Notes under the pieces: generated by a model | Database searches by the model: none | The model's input: the letters and a program-made list of their open reading frames with translations, nothing else | What the model was told of the DNA's origin: nothing | Position numbers and translations under genes: made by a program | In this document: positions 44,802-57,732 of the stretch, in pieces | Position numbering within the stretch: the stretch's first letter is position 1 | Layout: every line of letters starts with the position of its first letter | NCBI GenBank assembly: GCA_031216915.1 | Contig: CM062296.1 | Span: 795,497,473-795,561,472 of the forward strand | Source: Pictodentalium vernedei | Taxonomy: Eukaryota; Mollusca; Scaphopoda; Dentaliida; Dentaliidae | Direction of reading: 5' to 3' | DNA: 64,000 bases

Positions 44802-45557
44802 AGAGAATGGCTACTGTACATTATCAAATGTTAGAAGAAATGCAACATTTTAAAAATGAAAAATCTCAAAGACCAAGATTACCACCTGATCCTCAAATTA
44901 CTAATACAGAACAGTAGCAGAATGAATTATCATCTGTGTCAGAAAATTCAGAGTTATCAGAAAGTGAGGAAAAAACGAAAGTATGGTGAACATTTACAAA
45001 ACTTTCAATTGTCACATAAGAAGGCATTACAACCATTAGTGGTTATGCCTGAGCCAGATCGAAATTCAATGTTTTTACGAGATCATATTATAGAAAGTGT
45101 CCCTGCTACAATGAGACATAAAGCAACTTCATTATTATCTGCTTTATCATCTCATCCACACATGAGTTGGGATGATCAGGGTATTTTAAGTTATGATGAA
45201 GAACCCATAAAAGGTTCAAATATCATCAGTTTAGTCAATGATGTTCTTAGACATCGAAAAGGTTTTAAACCAACCGGTTGGGAAATGTTCAATCGTGGTT
45301 TAAAAGCTATAAATATCCCTCAAGATTTTGTTGGAAATTGTGAACGTTGGTTGTGGATGAATAGAGATCAGGTGTCAAAACCCAGCAAACATCAAAGTTC
45401 TCCAGAAGATAGTTGGATAAAAAGTTCTCTATCAATATCTCCAAAACATAAAATAGGAATAGGAAAGAAACCACATCGAGATGGAGAAACACCAAAATCA
45501 ACACCTAAACATAGATTGACAAAACGTAGAATTTCTGAAAAATGGGACGCTTATTGA
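44798..45557 (+). pseudogene. Conserved Polinton protein of unknown function, frameshifted
   Basis: Starts MKRMATVHYQMLEEMQ, meets a TAG near 44,916 and shifts phase near 44,975. It is then open with SVPATMRHKATSLLSALSSH, GSNIISLVNDVLRHRKGFKP and GWEMFNRGLKAINIPQDFVG and ends EKWDAY. This family usually precedes the integrase in animal Polintons. It may be a distant counterpart of the 10440-11118 gene, which has a similar layout (coiled N-terminus, then a compact IGN/IEI-type domain). Confidence 0.6.
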
Positions 45558-46628
45558 ATGATTTATCAACTCAAATATATTACAATACAAAACATCCTGC
45601 TGGTTATGAGGGAAAACAAAAATTATACAAAGCAGCTCATAGAAAAGATAAATCCATTACAGTTGACCAAGTGAAAAAATGGTTGAAAGGAGAAAGAACT
45701 TACACTTTACACAAACCGATTTGTAAAACATTTGCAAGACGAAAGACTGTAGTGGGTGGAATTGATCATCAATGGTAGATTGATTTAGCGGATTTACAAA
45801 GTTTACAATCTCACAATGACCTATTTCGTTATTTAGTTTGTGTTATCGATGTATTTTCAATAATATGCATGGGTTTTACCCATTCACAATAAATCAGGAG
45901 AAATATTAACAAAATCTTTTCAAAGACTTTTGAAAACTTCTGGACATAAGCCATTATCATTACAATTGGATAAAGGTTCTGCATTTAAAAATAAAGATGT
46001 GCAAAAATTTTTAAAGAAACAGAAAATTCATTTTTTCACAACAGAAAATCCTGAGACAAAAGCTAGTATTGTTTAACGTTTTCAACGCACATGGAAAACA
46101 CAAATGTGGAAATATTTTACGCACAAACGTACATTAAGATATATTGATGTATTACAAAATTTAGTTGATGGATACAATGACAGTTTCCATCTTAGTATTC
46201 AGAGAACTCCTGCATCTGTATCAATGGAAAATGAAATAGAAGTAACTCAAAATTTGTATGGTAAAAAATCTAAAGAGAGAAAAATAGAATTTAAATTTGG
46301 CGATATAGTACGTATTAACAAAACCAAACATACATTTGAAAAGGGGTATTTACCAAATTGGACAAAAAAGTTATTTAAAATCACCCATGTAAAACATACA
46401 CACCCAACCACTTATAAACATGAAGATATGGGTGGTGAAAATATACAGGGGATATTTTATCCACAAGAAATTCAAAGTGTAAAAGATGATAAAAAATATA
46501 TCATTGATTCGGTTCTTGTGCAACGTTCAAGACGTGTGTGTAAGAATCTCGTCAAGGAGCTTAAAGTACATTGGGAAGGTTATCCCCCAAAACTTGATAG
46601 TTGGATATCAGAATCTGATTTAGTATAA
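45542..46628 (+). pseudogene. Polinton retroviral-type integrase with chromodomain, broken
   Basis: N-terminal part YEGKQKLYKAAHRKDKSITV, then the DDE core: first Asp in IDLADLQSL, second in LQLDKGSAFKNKDVQKFL. The catalytic Glu expected after KASIV is a TAA stop (46074-46076). Other breaks are TAG at 45776 and a frameshift near 45,870. The C-terminus IIDSVLVQRSRRVCKN followed by HWEGYPPKLDSWISESDLV is a chromodomain, common in chromovirus-like integrases, and could direct insertion to marked chromatin. It overlaps the previous gene by 16 bases. Confidence 0.85.
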
Positions 46629-46635
46629 AAAGAAT

Positions 46636-46713
46636 ATGTCAGTAAATGAAAACTCATTGAGTGGTGAAAGTGCAAGTGTTGAAGTACAAAGTCAACAAAC
46701 ACAATTTAATTTT
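46636..46713 (+). pseudogene. First codons of a truncated gene
   Basis: MSVNENSLSGESASVEVQSQ opens eight bases after the integrase and runs into the palindromic repeat at 46,728. Probably the 5' end of the next Polinton gene (capsid region by position), cut by the repeat junction. The identity cannot be proven from 25 residues. Confidence 0.35.
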
Positions 46714-46727
46714 TGAAACACTGAATT

Positions 46728-46820
46728 CCCCATACCCCAATGTTGACACTATAGGGGCAAAACCCTATGGAGAATCCTATGTTAATTTTGTCCCTATAGT
46801 GTCAACATTGGGGTATGGGA
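46728..46820. mobile_element. Palindromic MITE at right edge of second Polinton
   Basis: CCATACCCCAATGTTGACAC and its reverse complement at the right form a hairpin with 27-base arms. Near-identical to 36,004-36,107. Confidence 0.7.
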
Positions 46821-46954
46821 AACTCAGTATTAAATACTTGCCCCTATAATGTCAGCCTACACTACTCACACTCGCTCAGGGAGCAATTGGGATCCCTATT
46901 CAGGGATGTTTCCCATTGTTTGTTGTTTTCACGATCGATCCAAAAGGGATTTCG

Positions 46955-47411
<457 letters not shown>

Positions 47412-47419
47412 TCCCCCCC

Positions 47420-47450
<31 letters not shown>

Positions 47451-48083
47451 GGGGGGGGGCGTAGTTTCTACTGTGTTCGCTCCCCTACCCAGCGCGTTTT
47501 ATGTACATACTCCTGTTGGTACATGGAGCGTTGTGGGGAGGGAGCCCACCGGTACCCCCGCCCCCCCCCCCCCCCCCCCCCCCACACACACCCCTCGGCT
47601 GGAGTGTGGTCCGGGGGGTGGTGCGTTTCCTTTAGGGTTTAGGCAGTTTGCTCTTGTTTATGTCGCCTAGGTGTTACTGGTGGGGTGGGGGTAGGGGTGG
47701 GGTTTGTTCCTATGAGGGTCTGGGCAGTATTCACCTTATAGTCGTCTAGGTTTTATTGTCTTATTATAGCTTCGTCGTTTTAGTGTTTACTGTACTTAGT
47801 AGTTTATATGGGAGTTGTGGGGAGTGATGAGGGAGGTTGGGTGGGATGTGTTGGGGTTAGTTTTGATTAGGATTCTGTCATTATTTACCTTATGTTATCT
47901 TGGAGAGGTGGGGCAGTCTTGCCGTGTCTTTATAATTAGGATTGTAATCATCCTATATGTCGTCCAGCTGTCACGTCCTGGTGTTATACTCTAATTCTTA
48001 TACCAACCCGGTTACTTAGTTTAGTCCACCTCCCCCCCCCCCCCACCACCCTCCTCCATTTATCATTCACAACTTGTAGTTGC
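47412..48083. other. GC-skewed spacer between the inverted arms
   Basis: Contains a T run followed by G run near 47,428-47,458, a C run of about 23 at 47,561-47,583 and a second C run near 48,031. Strong strand asymmetry (G/T-rich on plus). No gene recognised. Confidence 0.5.
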
Positions 48084-48378
48084 GAATGGTGGGTGGAGGT
48101 GGGTGTTGGGGGTGGGGGTACATTTCGGAGTTATTGAGAATATTCCATTCGTACTTCCATATGTTATCCCTATAGCGCCCCATAGGCTTGCAGTTGTTTA
48201 TCTTGACGTTCTAGTATGCTTAACGTCATTGTTTACGTACGTACTTAACTTTTACAGTACTGGTTTATTTTGTCTCATTGTTGTTCGTCTGTCACCTGAT
48301 GAAGGCTTTGAAAGCCGAAAGCTCGTGATTAAATGACTAAAATAGGTCTTCAAGGTGTTACTTACTAATATTTTATAC
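48084..48378 (+). repeat. Right arm of the 293-base inverted repeat
   Basis: Mirror of 47,119-47,411. It ends TTACTAATATTTTATA, mirrored at 47,119. May be two inverted copies of a Penelope-like terminal repeat, judged from the ribozyme-like core. Confidence 0.85.
48291..48330 (+). ncRNA. Hammerhead-ribozyme-like core
   Basis: CTGATGA (48296-48302), one extra A, a stem GGCTT/AAGCC with loop TGA (48304-48316), then GAAA (48317-48320). This order matches the conserved core of hammerhead ribozymes found in Penelope-like retroelements. The extra A and the unclear third stem and cleavage site weaken it. The mirrored copy is at about 47,160-47,206 on the minus strand. Confidence 0.35.
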
Positions 48379-48658
48379 GTCAACCAGACCTATACGGCTA
48401 CTTATCTATCTATATATATATATATATATAGAGAGAGAGGGGAGGTAGAGAGAGCTGTGTCCCCTTTGGTGTATGTCCCCGCATGGATTTCTAGGGGAAA
48501 AGAAAGACTGTAAAATTGTGACGACACTAGATGCGGATGTAGTAGCACTAGGCAGAGATTGTAGAGCGATTTGGAAGACTGCTGCTTCAGTTTGATCCCA
48601 CTGGTAGATCTCCATTACCACAATTCAAAAACATTGTATATGATCGCCACGTTTGTTC
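48379..48658. other. Intergenic DNA with TA/GA microsatellite
   Basis: A (TA)n then (GA)n tract at about 48,412-48,440. No gene. Confidence 0.5.
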
Positions 48659-49121
48659 TAGGGCTGAAACGGTTGGCTCATTTTCACAACTGACTAACTG
48701 AGAGCTATAACCGGATAATATCCGGTTAACCGTAGCCATTATTTCACCGAATCTGGGATCAAAACTATAGGAATTGGAAAGCAGTATTCTCAAAACTATT
48801 CCGTAGTGTGTATACAGACGAACGTTGTCGAGTGCTCAACAGCGTTTGTTTGCATACACACTACGGAATAGTTTCTGTGGTTACTCAGTACTCACAGAAA
48901 TTGCAGATCATTTACGAAGTCTTGAATGCCAAAGTCGATTATTTGCAAGCTGCTTCGAGGTGTAATCTATCTCAAAGAAGAAGCAGCAGATTTACTACGT
49001 TTTAACCGTGGAATAACGATCACTATCGATATTTCGGATAACCGGTTGACGTTTTTTTTTTTAATGGGTTAGTTAGGTAACCGGTGTCATGCCGGTTATC
49101 CGGTTAACCATTTCAGTACTA
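48659..49121. mobile_element. hAT-type MITE with exact 8-base duplication
   Basis: Ends TAGGGCTGAAACGGTT and AACCATTTCAGTACTA are imperfect inverted repeats. GTTTGTTC flanks both sides (48651-48658 and 49122-49129). Interior has ATAACCGG/CCGGTTAT hairpins. Non-coding. Confidence 0.85.
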
Positions 49122-49129
49122 GTTTGTTC

Positions 49130-50933
49130 CCGCATTCATTATTTTGAAAAACCCATTCGAGGTATTTTGTCTTTGCTGTGTGGACATTACTGTATATATT
49201 TCTTGAATCATGTGTGTAGAGTCATACCTCTGCCTTTAAACCAAGTTTAAAAAACCCGGGTGTATAAACGACACCGTTCTCATGAATTTTTAGTACAGTC
49301 GGAGTCGACATCGACTTCACAGTGATGGTCGTCTCAGAAAGAAATCACGAAAAAAATGATTCACTGGAACAAAACATAACGCGAGTCTTCTTTCTTTTTT
49401 TCCATCGTCTTCATTCCACATGTCGAAAGTGCAATAAGCTTTTCAGGGACATACAAACGACTTAGGGTATTTTAATCACCTCAGCCAAAACGTATATTTG
49501 AAAAGTTATTGTTTGTTTTTCTGTTCTACAAACTACAAAATAATACCTATGTTAGTAATAACAGAAAATGAGAAAAAAGGGTGCTTGTAAACGAAAATTG
49601 TGTATAAGATTAAGTCTTATCCACAGTCACAACCTTCCACTATGACATGGGGGTTTTCAAAGCTTTCCATTATAACGTTCTGGCTGTCGTCTTGTGTAGC
49701 AATTCTCATAACTTCGCCAGTTTCTCTTTTCTTGTTTCACGAAATGACGTTTTCGAGAATTGTGAAAATTTCGGTCCTTGGTTTGTAACACGAGCGTCTT
49801 TCATCCAATCTATGATTAGGCCTCGCTTTTGGTTCGCTACAGGAACTATTTGCCGGTTGAGGGTCGGAACCTGGGTTCTCTCATTGTCTTTCATCGCACT
49901 CGAATCTTCTATGAAAATGTAATTGGATTGTTTAAGTCAGGAAGAAACTCATCCGTTAGTTTATGGACATTAAAGAAAATGTATGATACACGAACTTCAT
50001 CGAGGTATAACCTCGGTGTAGTTAGGTGTTGGGTGAGACGAACATGATTCACGTAGTTAACGTAATTCAAAACCATGCTCTCTTCCTTGGGTGCATTTAA
50101 TAATGTGTTTATTGCATAACCGTATGTGCAGTTCGAGTATTCGACGTTTCGGGTGATTCTCCGCAAGATGCCATATGTCGATTAGTGTTCACAGCCTTCA
50201 GGTGGTGGAGTAGGGTTGGGCTGACAATTGCAACAAAAAAAGGAAAAATCATTTTACTTTAACTTGATGTGGCTTTAGAGTTTTTAAGACGAGTCAGTCG
50301 GGCAAGAGATTTTCATTCTGCTCAAGAAAACATATTGGAAAAGAATAGGAAAAAAGATTTACCGTGATATCCATACATCTTGTCTGCATGCTTGGTAGGC
50401 TGTTCCCTGATCTCTACGTGGTAACGATTTGTTTTGTCCATGTTCCCTCTTTCCCCGTTCTTGCTCCCAGTCACTTATGATACCTCTACTAGATTTTAAC
50501 ACACCTACATTACTCTATCATACAACGGTTCATAAGCAATTATACAGTTAATTTTTAAATGTGGAAATGTTATTACACGTCTTGTTTCTAAAGTCAATAT
50601 GCGGTTGTAACAGGAGTCGATTGACCTTTCAAATGAAAGTGATAATATAAGACATGATCAGAACAAGTTCTATTGCAATAGTGAGCAAAATCAATAAATT
50701 TCACCCTCACGCAGCTTCACAGAGGGTTTATTTATAACATATAAATATTATTTTCAGATACTCTGACAAAAATACAGAATGGTCTATAATTAAGTGATCA
50801 GATTGTTTGGGGTTTAGTCGTGAAAACGTATCCCTTGATCATTCATAATATTTCAGTTTTTTGAGAACAGATAACAAAATATTACTGGGAATAAAAAACA
50901 ATTTACTCACAAACACACAGTGAGCCAGTTATT
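49130..50933. other. Unannotated intergenic DNA
   Basis: No supported gene or repeat. Confidence 0.35.
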
Positions 50934-51082
50934 TAAGAATTGAATGTCATTTTTACAATCTTTATTGGAGTATGAACGTGTGGGAATGCGTACAAATTAT
51001 GTATGAATTCCGAATAAATTATGTATGAATTCCCACGCGTTCATACTCCAATAAAGATTATAAAAATTGCATTCAATTCTTA
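50934..51082. repeat. Fold-back repeat with about 60-base arms
   Basis: AAGAATTGAATG at the left pairs with its reverse complement at the right. Inner arms share CTTTATTGGAGTATGAACG. MITE-like. Confidence 0.7.
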
Positions 51083-52949
51083 TAATTACATTCCGTAACT
51101 GTTTAAACTACTTTTTACCAAACACCAAAGCAGAAAGACGAAATAAAACATGTACGAACGAACGAGGTGAAAAACCACCCTCACACAAAATCCAAAGCGC
51201 ACAACTCTAATTTTTAATTTTCACAGCTTTAGAAATGGAAACGAGTATTTTTGTAACGGGCTATATGCCACAATTTGGAAATGTCACCAAAGAAACAGCA
51301 GCGGAGTTGATCACTGCGAGAGGCTCTAAAAGTTAAAAAACCCGCCCAAAGACCGCCCGAATTACATTCGGTCAATTGCACTCTACCGTAAATGCTGGTC
51401 AAAGTTCGACCAAATGTATTCATTGGAAAATGAATTACATTTGGTCATGACGTTTTCACCAAGCTGATCAATGCGAATTGAGTATTTGGTCTTAAAACGT
51501 ATAACTACATTAACAATGTAATTATTATTTAATGAAGCCATTTTTATACAGAGAGAAAGATAGGATAATTCACATGCTCTGTCCATTGAAAGCGAATATA
51601 ACCGTCTACACAGTGGAAAAAAGCAAAGTATTTAATATTATTCGTTATCATCATCAGTCATCTTACTGATTTCATTACAGCTGATAGCGTAGTGCTCATT
51701 GGATCCGCATTTCAAACAGAATTATGATGGAATTTCAGGGGGCAAGCAGAAGCAAAATATCCAGGAGCATTATACAGAAAGCAGCTAATATGACAATACG
51801 CAAGGCATAAGAAGGAACCCCAAAGTATCCAACATATTGAAATATTTCATTCCGCAACCATTACTCCAAAAACATTTTGTGCAATCGAGTTCCTGCAATT
51901 GTTTAATTTCAGCCAAATATATACGTATCACAGTACTAAATAATTTCCCATTGGCGACCATTATAACGTTCAGGTGAAAACAATATAGTCGCATCATTTT
52001 AAATTTGCCATTAAAATGTCTTTTGCCAAGTATAGCCCTTCAGACAACCTTTTTCGGATTCTTAAACAGAGGGTCATGCAACACATAAGAGAGAAAAACT
52101 AACAGATAGGGAAGTGCTGGTCACATGTACATATTTCTCAGGAAATTCCCAACCAAAACACACCAATAGTCAAATGAATTTTTAGGTTTGAAAAGTCCTC
52201 AATCACCCTCTTTATTCATCTGGAACATTCAACAGTAATGCAAAGTGTCAGTAAAATTCTTCAAATGTTTATTGAAACAATATATTTCCGAGTGCAATTT
52301 TTCGAGGCAGGTAAATCTAATTAAAATATTTACAACAGTTATACCTATGAGCAAACCCAACCCTACCAAAGATGCATTTACCTCGTTCATATGATGAAAG
52401 ACTCATTTCTGCAATAGAATTCAACTTTTGACTTCTGTTTAGTCAAAAGCATGGGGAATTTGTTCTTTTGAAGAGAAGTATCGAATCTGTGCCAAATGGG
52501 CTTAAAACCTGGTATTGCCCCCGACAGAATTCCTACTCTGTTACCTAATGAGTAAGCTGGGAGAGGGGTAAGAATTCACAGCTTTCTTTGAAAACTACCC
52601 TAATCCCAAGATAAAAATAAAATCTGCATCAGCACACAAAACCTTTTGACAAAATCTGTTTTAATAAACCATACAGCAAGGTAACTAGTGCCCCACCCCA
52701 TGAAATAATATGTCAATTTTTGTTTCAAAATTGGGGTTGTGCAGGGCTTAAAATTCCTCTAAATTTGGGAGAATCCATTTGGATTCTTGCGTAAATCGTT
52801 GCGAGAATTCAGACCTGCTGTGGGCCAGGATCCCATGAGGCCAGTATGTTTGAATCCCTGTTCTATACTGATAATACATGTTAAACCCTTTAACTAATAC
52901 AGCTTTTTAATTTTTAAAACACTAACTACTGATTTTTTTAAAAAAACTA
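51083..52949. other. Unannotated intergenic DNA
   Basis: No supported gene. Weak local symmetry near 51,360-51,450 (ACATTTGGTC / GACCAAATGT). Confidence 0.35.
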
Positions 52950-54225
52950 AAGCCCCCTCCTCCAGGGGCCTTAATCGCTCACCTGACAAAGTGGTTCATA
53001 GAGGTATTTTTGGTCACATTCAGTTCAGTTCATACATAGGAATGATGTTTTGAAATTATTCATAACTCTAGCGTCCATGTCAGATGATTATTAGCATAGG
53101 GCTTCCTGATTGATTCCAATTCTGTCAGCTGTAGACAAGTACTGCCAAACTTTCAAGGGTTGTTGTGTCACTGCAGCTTGAAAGGTAAATTGTATGGAAA
53201 AAACTGTAAGGAATGGATTTGAACATTAATGAAACACCTTAAACCTAACCCGCCCCCTGCCCAAATATTAAGCCAGGGACTCGAAATAAACAAACTCAAA
53301 TCTGACCCACCCCCACCCCCTGCGATGCCAAATATGAAAGGATTCTGACTGGCAGGAACCAAATTGGAACAAATTTAGATCTGACCTACCCAGAGATGTT
53401 GTACACCAAATATTAAAACATTCTAAGATTTTTAAAGAAATGTGCTCATGTTGCACTGAGTTAATTTGAGCTCCCAAAACGAGCCCAAATATTAACCCAT
53501 AGACTTGGCTTGAACAAACATGAATCTGACCCCCCTACAGATGCTGTATGTCAAATATAAAAAAGGATTCTGACTGGTGGATCTGAAGAAATAGATTTTA
53601 AAAGAAATTTCCTCGTTCTGCACTAAGTTAAACTTTGGGCTTCAATAGATAGACCAAATATTAACCCAGTGCCCCGATTCAAACAAACTTCAATCTAACC
53701 CCCCCCCCCCCCCCCATCCCCCACTCCCCACTAGAGATGTTGTATTCCAAATATGAAAGCATTCTGACTTGTGGATCTGAAGGAGGTTTTCAAAGAAAGT
53801 TCCTCATATTGCACTATAGATATTTGGGTGCCCATAGAGATCCCAAATATTAATTCAGGGACTAGATTTGAACAAACTTGAATCTGCCCCCCCCCCCCCC
53901 CCCCTCCTCTAGATATGCTGTATACCAAGTATCAAAAGATTCTTATATATGGTTCTGGGGAAGATTCTTTTTGAATTTTGGAAAACAATTTATGGGCGCT
54001 ATCTGACAAATTTTGGGAGCCCCTGTGGACGTGGCAACTTTATTTGAACAAACTGGAATTCATATATGATAAGGAACATGAATATCAAATTTGGTTCAAA
54101 TCGGCACAGTTGTTTATGAGGAGAGGTTGATAATGTAAAGTTCACGCCGGGCAGATGGACAGGTGGTTGACAGACAGAAAGTGATCACTTAAGCGCCCCC
54201 TGACTTACAGTCAGGTGAGCTAAAA
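52950..54225. mobile_element. Tandem-repeat element 1 (bivalve-type)
   Basis: Starts with AAAGCCCCCTCCTCCAGG and CGCTCACCTGACAAAG, ends AGTCAGGTGAGCTAAAA. The inside is made of diverged tandem units of about 165-190 bases carrying CCAAATATTAACCCAG, GATGTTGTATACCAAATAT-like and GATTCTGACTGGTGGATCTG-like blocks. Such tandem-core non-coding elements are common in bivalves. A Helentron/pearl-type identity is possible but unproven. Poly-C runs occur near 53,700 and 53,887. Confidence 0.65.
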
Positions 54226-54240
54226 ATAAACAATATTCAT

Positions 54241-54393
54241 CAAGCTTAATAATTATGGATGTTACTGGAACCGGCTGATGAGCCGGTTCCAATGACAACC
54301 AAATTTGTACAATTTTATTGCCTGTGTCATAATATTTCAGGTCATGTTAGTGTTGTATTGGTTAATTTGCTGCCTTTGTGTTAGGTAAAGGGT
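54241..54393. mobile_element. Partial TTAA-type MITE
   Basis: Central hairpin GGAACCGGCTGATGAGCCGG and the right end GTTAGGTAAAGGGTTAA. The left end is missing or replaced by the tandem-repeat element. Confidence 0.5.
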
Positions 54394-55042
54394 TAAACTA
54401 ACTCAGTTCTTTTCACGTGAGACCTAGCAGCGGTGCTACGAGAATCTACATGGTTTCTCACTGGTTTTGTTGCATGGATCTCTTTGTGAATCCATTCTCA
54501 GATTCTTGTCATATAATTCACGAATATCAATAGAAAGTGCCATTTTATCTCAACAAATGATGTCAAATATTCTTTTACCCAGTGATGGGGTAAAATATAG
54601 CCCTGGATGTGCCCCGACACCCCTCAGTATGCTTTTTACCATAAAAAAAACTATATTAATTTATAAATAAATTGATGTTGACACATATTGAATTTCCCAT
54701 TGTTATTTAATCACATTCTGGCTTCTGAAGACATTTCACATTATGTTGGATGAATATTTTACTATCTTTGAAAGAAAAAGCCTCAGTTTTCTCAGTTAAG
54801 GCACCTCGAGTCTTAAAACAGTGATTTTTTCCAACAGAATGACCAGTACCTGCTACTGTGGTATCTCATGACACTGTTAAAATTCCTAAAATCATCAAAT
54901 ATTGATTCTGTAGTGCTGTGCTTGTGCTGCAAGTATCCAGAAGTGCACTTTCACTACTTTGGTTTTAATCCCCAAGGGCACACCTTCTGTCAAAAGGAGT
55001 GAAATTGTAGAAAATATGTTCCCAAAGAGGACAAATCAGTTA
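54394..55042. other. Unannotated intergenic DNA
   Basis: No supported gene or repeat. Confidence 0.35.
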
Positions 55043-55185
55043 CAGTACAGTCGCCGTAGATGGGTTGTAATACACACGTGGGCAGTGATGTCCACTCATG
55101 CGTTTTCCAGGCAATAAAAATCATCATTTGCAAAATTTTAATTAATGAAGCACCGGGTTGTACCTGCTGCTTCACTATTTAATTT
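55043..55185. mobile_element. Half of a mariner-like MITE
   Basis: Begins TA then CAGTACAGTCGCCGTAGA and includes GGGCAGTGATGTCCAC and GAAGCACCGGG. These match the copy at 58,010-58,253. The far end is not recognised. Confidence 0.55.
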
Positions 55186-55627
55186 TTTGATTATTACCCC
55201 TATAGTTAGTGTTTGGCATCAAATATTATTGTATTCGTGGAAATATTACCCATCCGTGGAACGTGAGCAGTACACAGCAGCTGTACTGTATTTGTTTCAA
55301 GAATATAATAATCTTTGATGTTTAATATATTTGTGACGGGCTGGGTCCAAAGTACTCAGTACTCATAGTACTGGAGTACCACTTTTTTGACAAAGTACTC
55401 AATACTCGCCCCAGCCCTGATTTATGTATGTGTGTGGGGAGGTTGGAGGGTGAAAAATAGCTGCAAATTATTTAAAATGTAGAGCAAGGCAAATGAAAAG
55501 CAAGGAAACATTTCATCTGAAGGACAGACAGACAGACATGCAGTAACACATTTTGGAAGCCTACATAAAAGTAGTGACTAACTTACAATGAAAACGAAAG
55601 AGAGAAGAGCCAAGGCAATGTTCTCAA
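55186..55627. other. Unannotated intergenic DNA
   Basis: No gene. A short palindromic phrase AGTACTCAGTACTCATAGTACT lies near 55,350 as an inverted local motif only. Confidence 0.3.
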
Positions 55628-57088
55628 ACAAAGAACAAGAGGTCCCAGAGGGCCTGAGGGCGTTCACCTGACATGGTAGCCTAAATATCAATCCAAGGAA
55701 TTTATTTGAACAAGTTGCATCTGCCCCTCATTAGAAAAGCTTATACAAAATATCCAAAGATTCTGACCAGTGGATCTAAAAAAAAGATTTTTAAAGAATA
55801 TTCCTCACATTGAACTAAGTTATAATTCTGGCTCCCACAGGAGCCCAAATATGAACCCAGGGACTTGGCTTGGACAAACTTGAATTTCACCTCCCTGAGG
55901 ATGCTGTATACCAATATCAAAAGATTCTGACTACTGGATTTTAAAGAATATTCCTCTTGCTGAACTAAGTTATAATTCGGGCTCCCACAGGGAGTCCAAA
56001 TATGACCCCAGGGACTTGGCTTGAACGAACTTGAATCTCACCCCTCTAAGAATGCCGCATCCCAAATATCAAAAGATTCTGAAGGGAGGATCGGAAGAAG
56101 AACATTGTTAAAGAATATTCCTCATATTGCACTAATCTAATCACAGAAAGCCCAAATATGGACCCAGGGATTTGATTTCAACAAACATGTGAAGGAATCT
56201 TCCAAAGATGTTACATGCGAAATACGAAAGCCTTTGGAGCTGTGGTATGGGAGAAGAAGATTCTTTAATGTTTTTCCCATTACTGACTCAGCATTTGTTC
56301 AAAGTCCTGGAAACCTACCCTTTGATAAAACCTGTGGCAATTTGCTTTTCCTAAGGAAGCTTCACACAAAATAAAAATTCTCAGTGCCATGTAGTTTTGA
56401 AGATATGGGCGTTTTAAATTGTTTCTATATTTAGCTCTTGCAGTTCCCAAAGGGCGACGGGAATATGTTTTTGCATAAATTAGGTACTTATGACCCAATA
56501 ACACCGTCACATCAAATTTGCTTCAAATCGGCCCCTCAGTTCGGAAAATAGAAATTTTGGTACAATTCGGGCCCCCACAGGAAGCCTAAATATGAACCCA
56601 GGGACTTGGCTTTAACAAACGTGTATCTCACCTCCCTAAGGATACTGAATATCAAATATCAAAACATTCTGACTGGTGGATGTGAAGAAGAATATTTTTA
56701 AAGAAAATCCTCATTTTGAACTAAGTTATAATTCAGGCTCCCACAGTGAGCCCAAATATGAACCTAGGGACTTGGCGTAAACAAACTTGAATCTCACCCC
56801 CTAAGGATGCTGCATACTAAATATCAAAACATTCCGACTGTTGGATCTGAAGAAGATTTTTAAAGAAAACTCCTCATTTTGAACTAAGTTATAATTTGGG
56901 CTCCCACAGTGAGCCAGGGTTTCGCAAAAATATTTTTTGCGGGACCCATTTATTTTTTGCGGGACCCATTTCCATCATGTATCTTAATCACATGAATTAT
57001 GCTTATTTATCTTCAAATACATAGATTGTTAGATTGTTCAACCACCACATCAAAGGCTATTGCAGTAATCATGTTTATAGAAATTAAT

Positions 57089-57732
57089 TAGAGCTGATAC
57101 GGTTAACCGATTAATAGACTAACCAATTATCAACGTCTTGATCAATACAAAAAAGTAATTGAATGGTTAACCGTTACTTTTGAAGTATGGTATTATATGG
57201 GTTAACAAAGGAACAAACTTGCTCCAAAACAGGCAAGCATTGTCACACTGGCTCCCATCAATTATACGAGACAGAGTAACGCTTGGCAGTTACGTGCTGA
57301 CATACTTGTTCACTTGCATAATCATTATACTGTATCAGTAGCTGGAAATGGTAATTCTCATCCCTTCGCCAAATGCGGGTAGCAGACGATACTTGCACAA
57401 GAAATTCTTGAATTACTAAAGATTTTCAGTGTTTGTCTCAAAAACATAGCTTATGACCCACATTGAAACAAGCGCAATGAGCTCGTTCCAATGAGGGGGG
57501 CATAAGCTATGTTTTGAGACAAAAATTGAAAATATAATAAAATTTGATTGGACATTTTTGTATGTGGCGCTGGCATGTTTTGTCCATCTCGTTGAGTAAA
57601 GTTTTAATTATATAAATCATCAACGGTACCGCAATTATTCAGCTGCCTATTGGGGCAAGTGATTAATCGGTTATCCAAGGTTAATCCATGCGATTAATCA
57701 ATCAAGAAAACTCTTTAGTCGTTTCAGCTCTA
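57089..57732. mobile_element. hAT-type MITE with exact 8-base duplication, nested
   Basis: Ends TAGAGCTGATACGGTT and a near reverse complement ending CGTTTCAGCTCTA. AAATTAAT flanks both sides (57081-57088 and 57733-57740). Carries a TTAA-type MITE inside. Confidence 0.85.
57362..57603. mobile_element. TTAA-type palindromic MITE, innermost nested copy, diverged
   Basis: Retains AGCAGACGATACTTGCA, TTGTCTCAAAAACATAG and the opposite arm TATGTTTTGAGACAAA. The flanking TTAA has decayed. Confidence 0.75.

Noticed and set aside
48103-48336. 77-codon hydrophobic frame mirrored at 47,160-47,393
   Set aside because: Both are translations of the inverted repeat arms and overlap the hammerhead-like core; no coding evidence.
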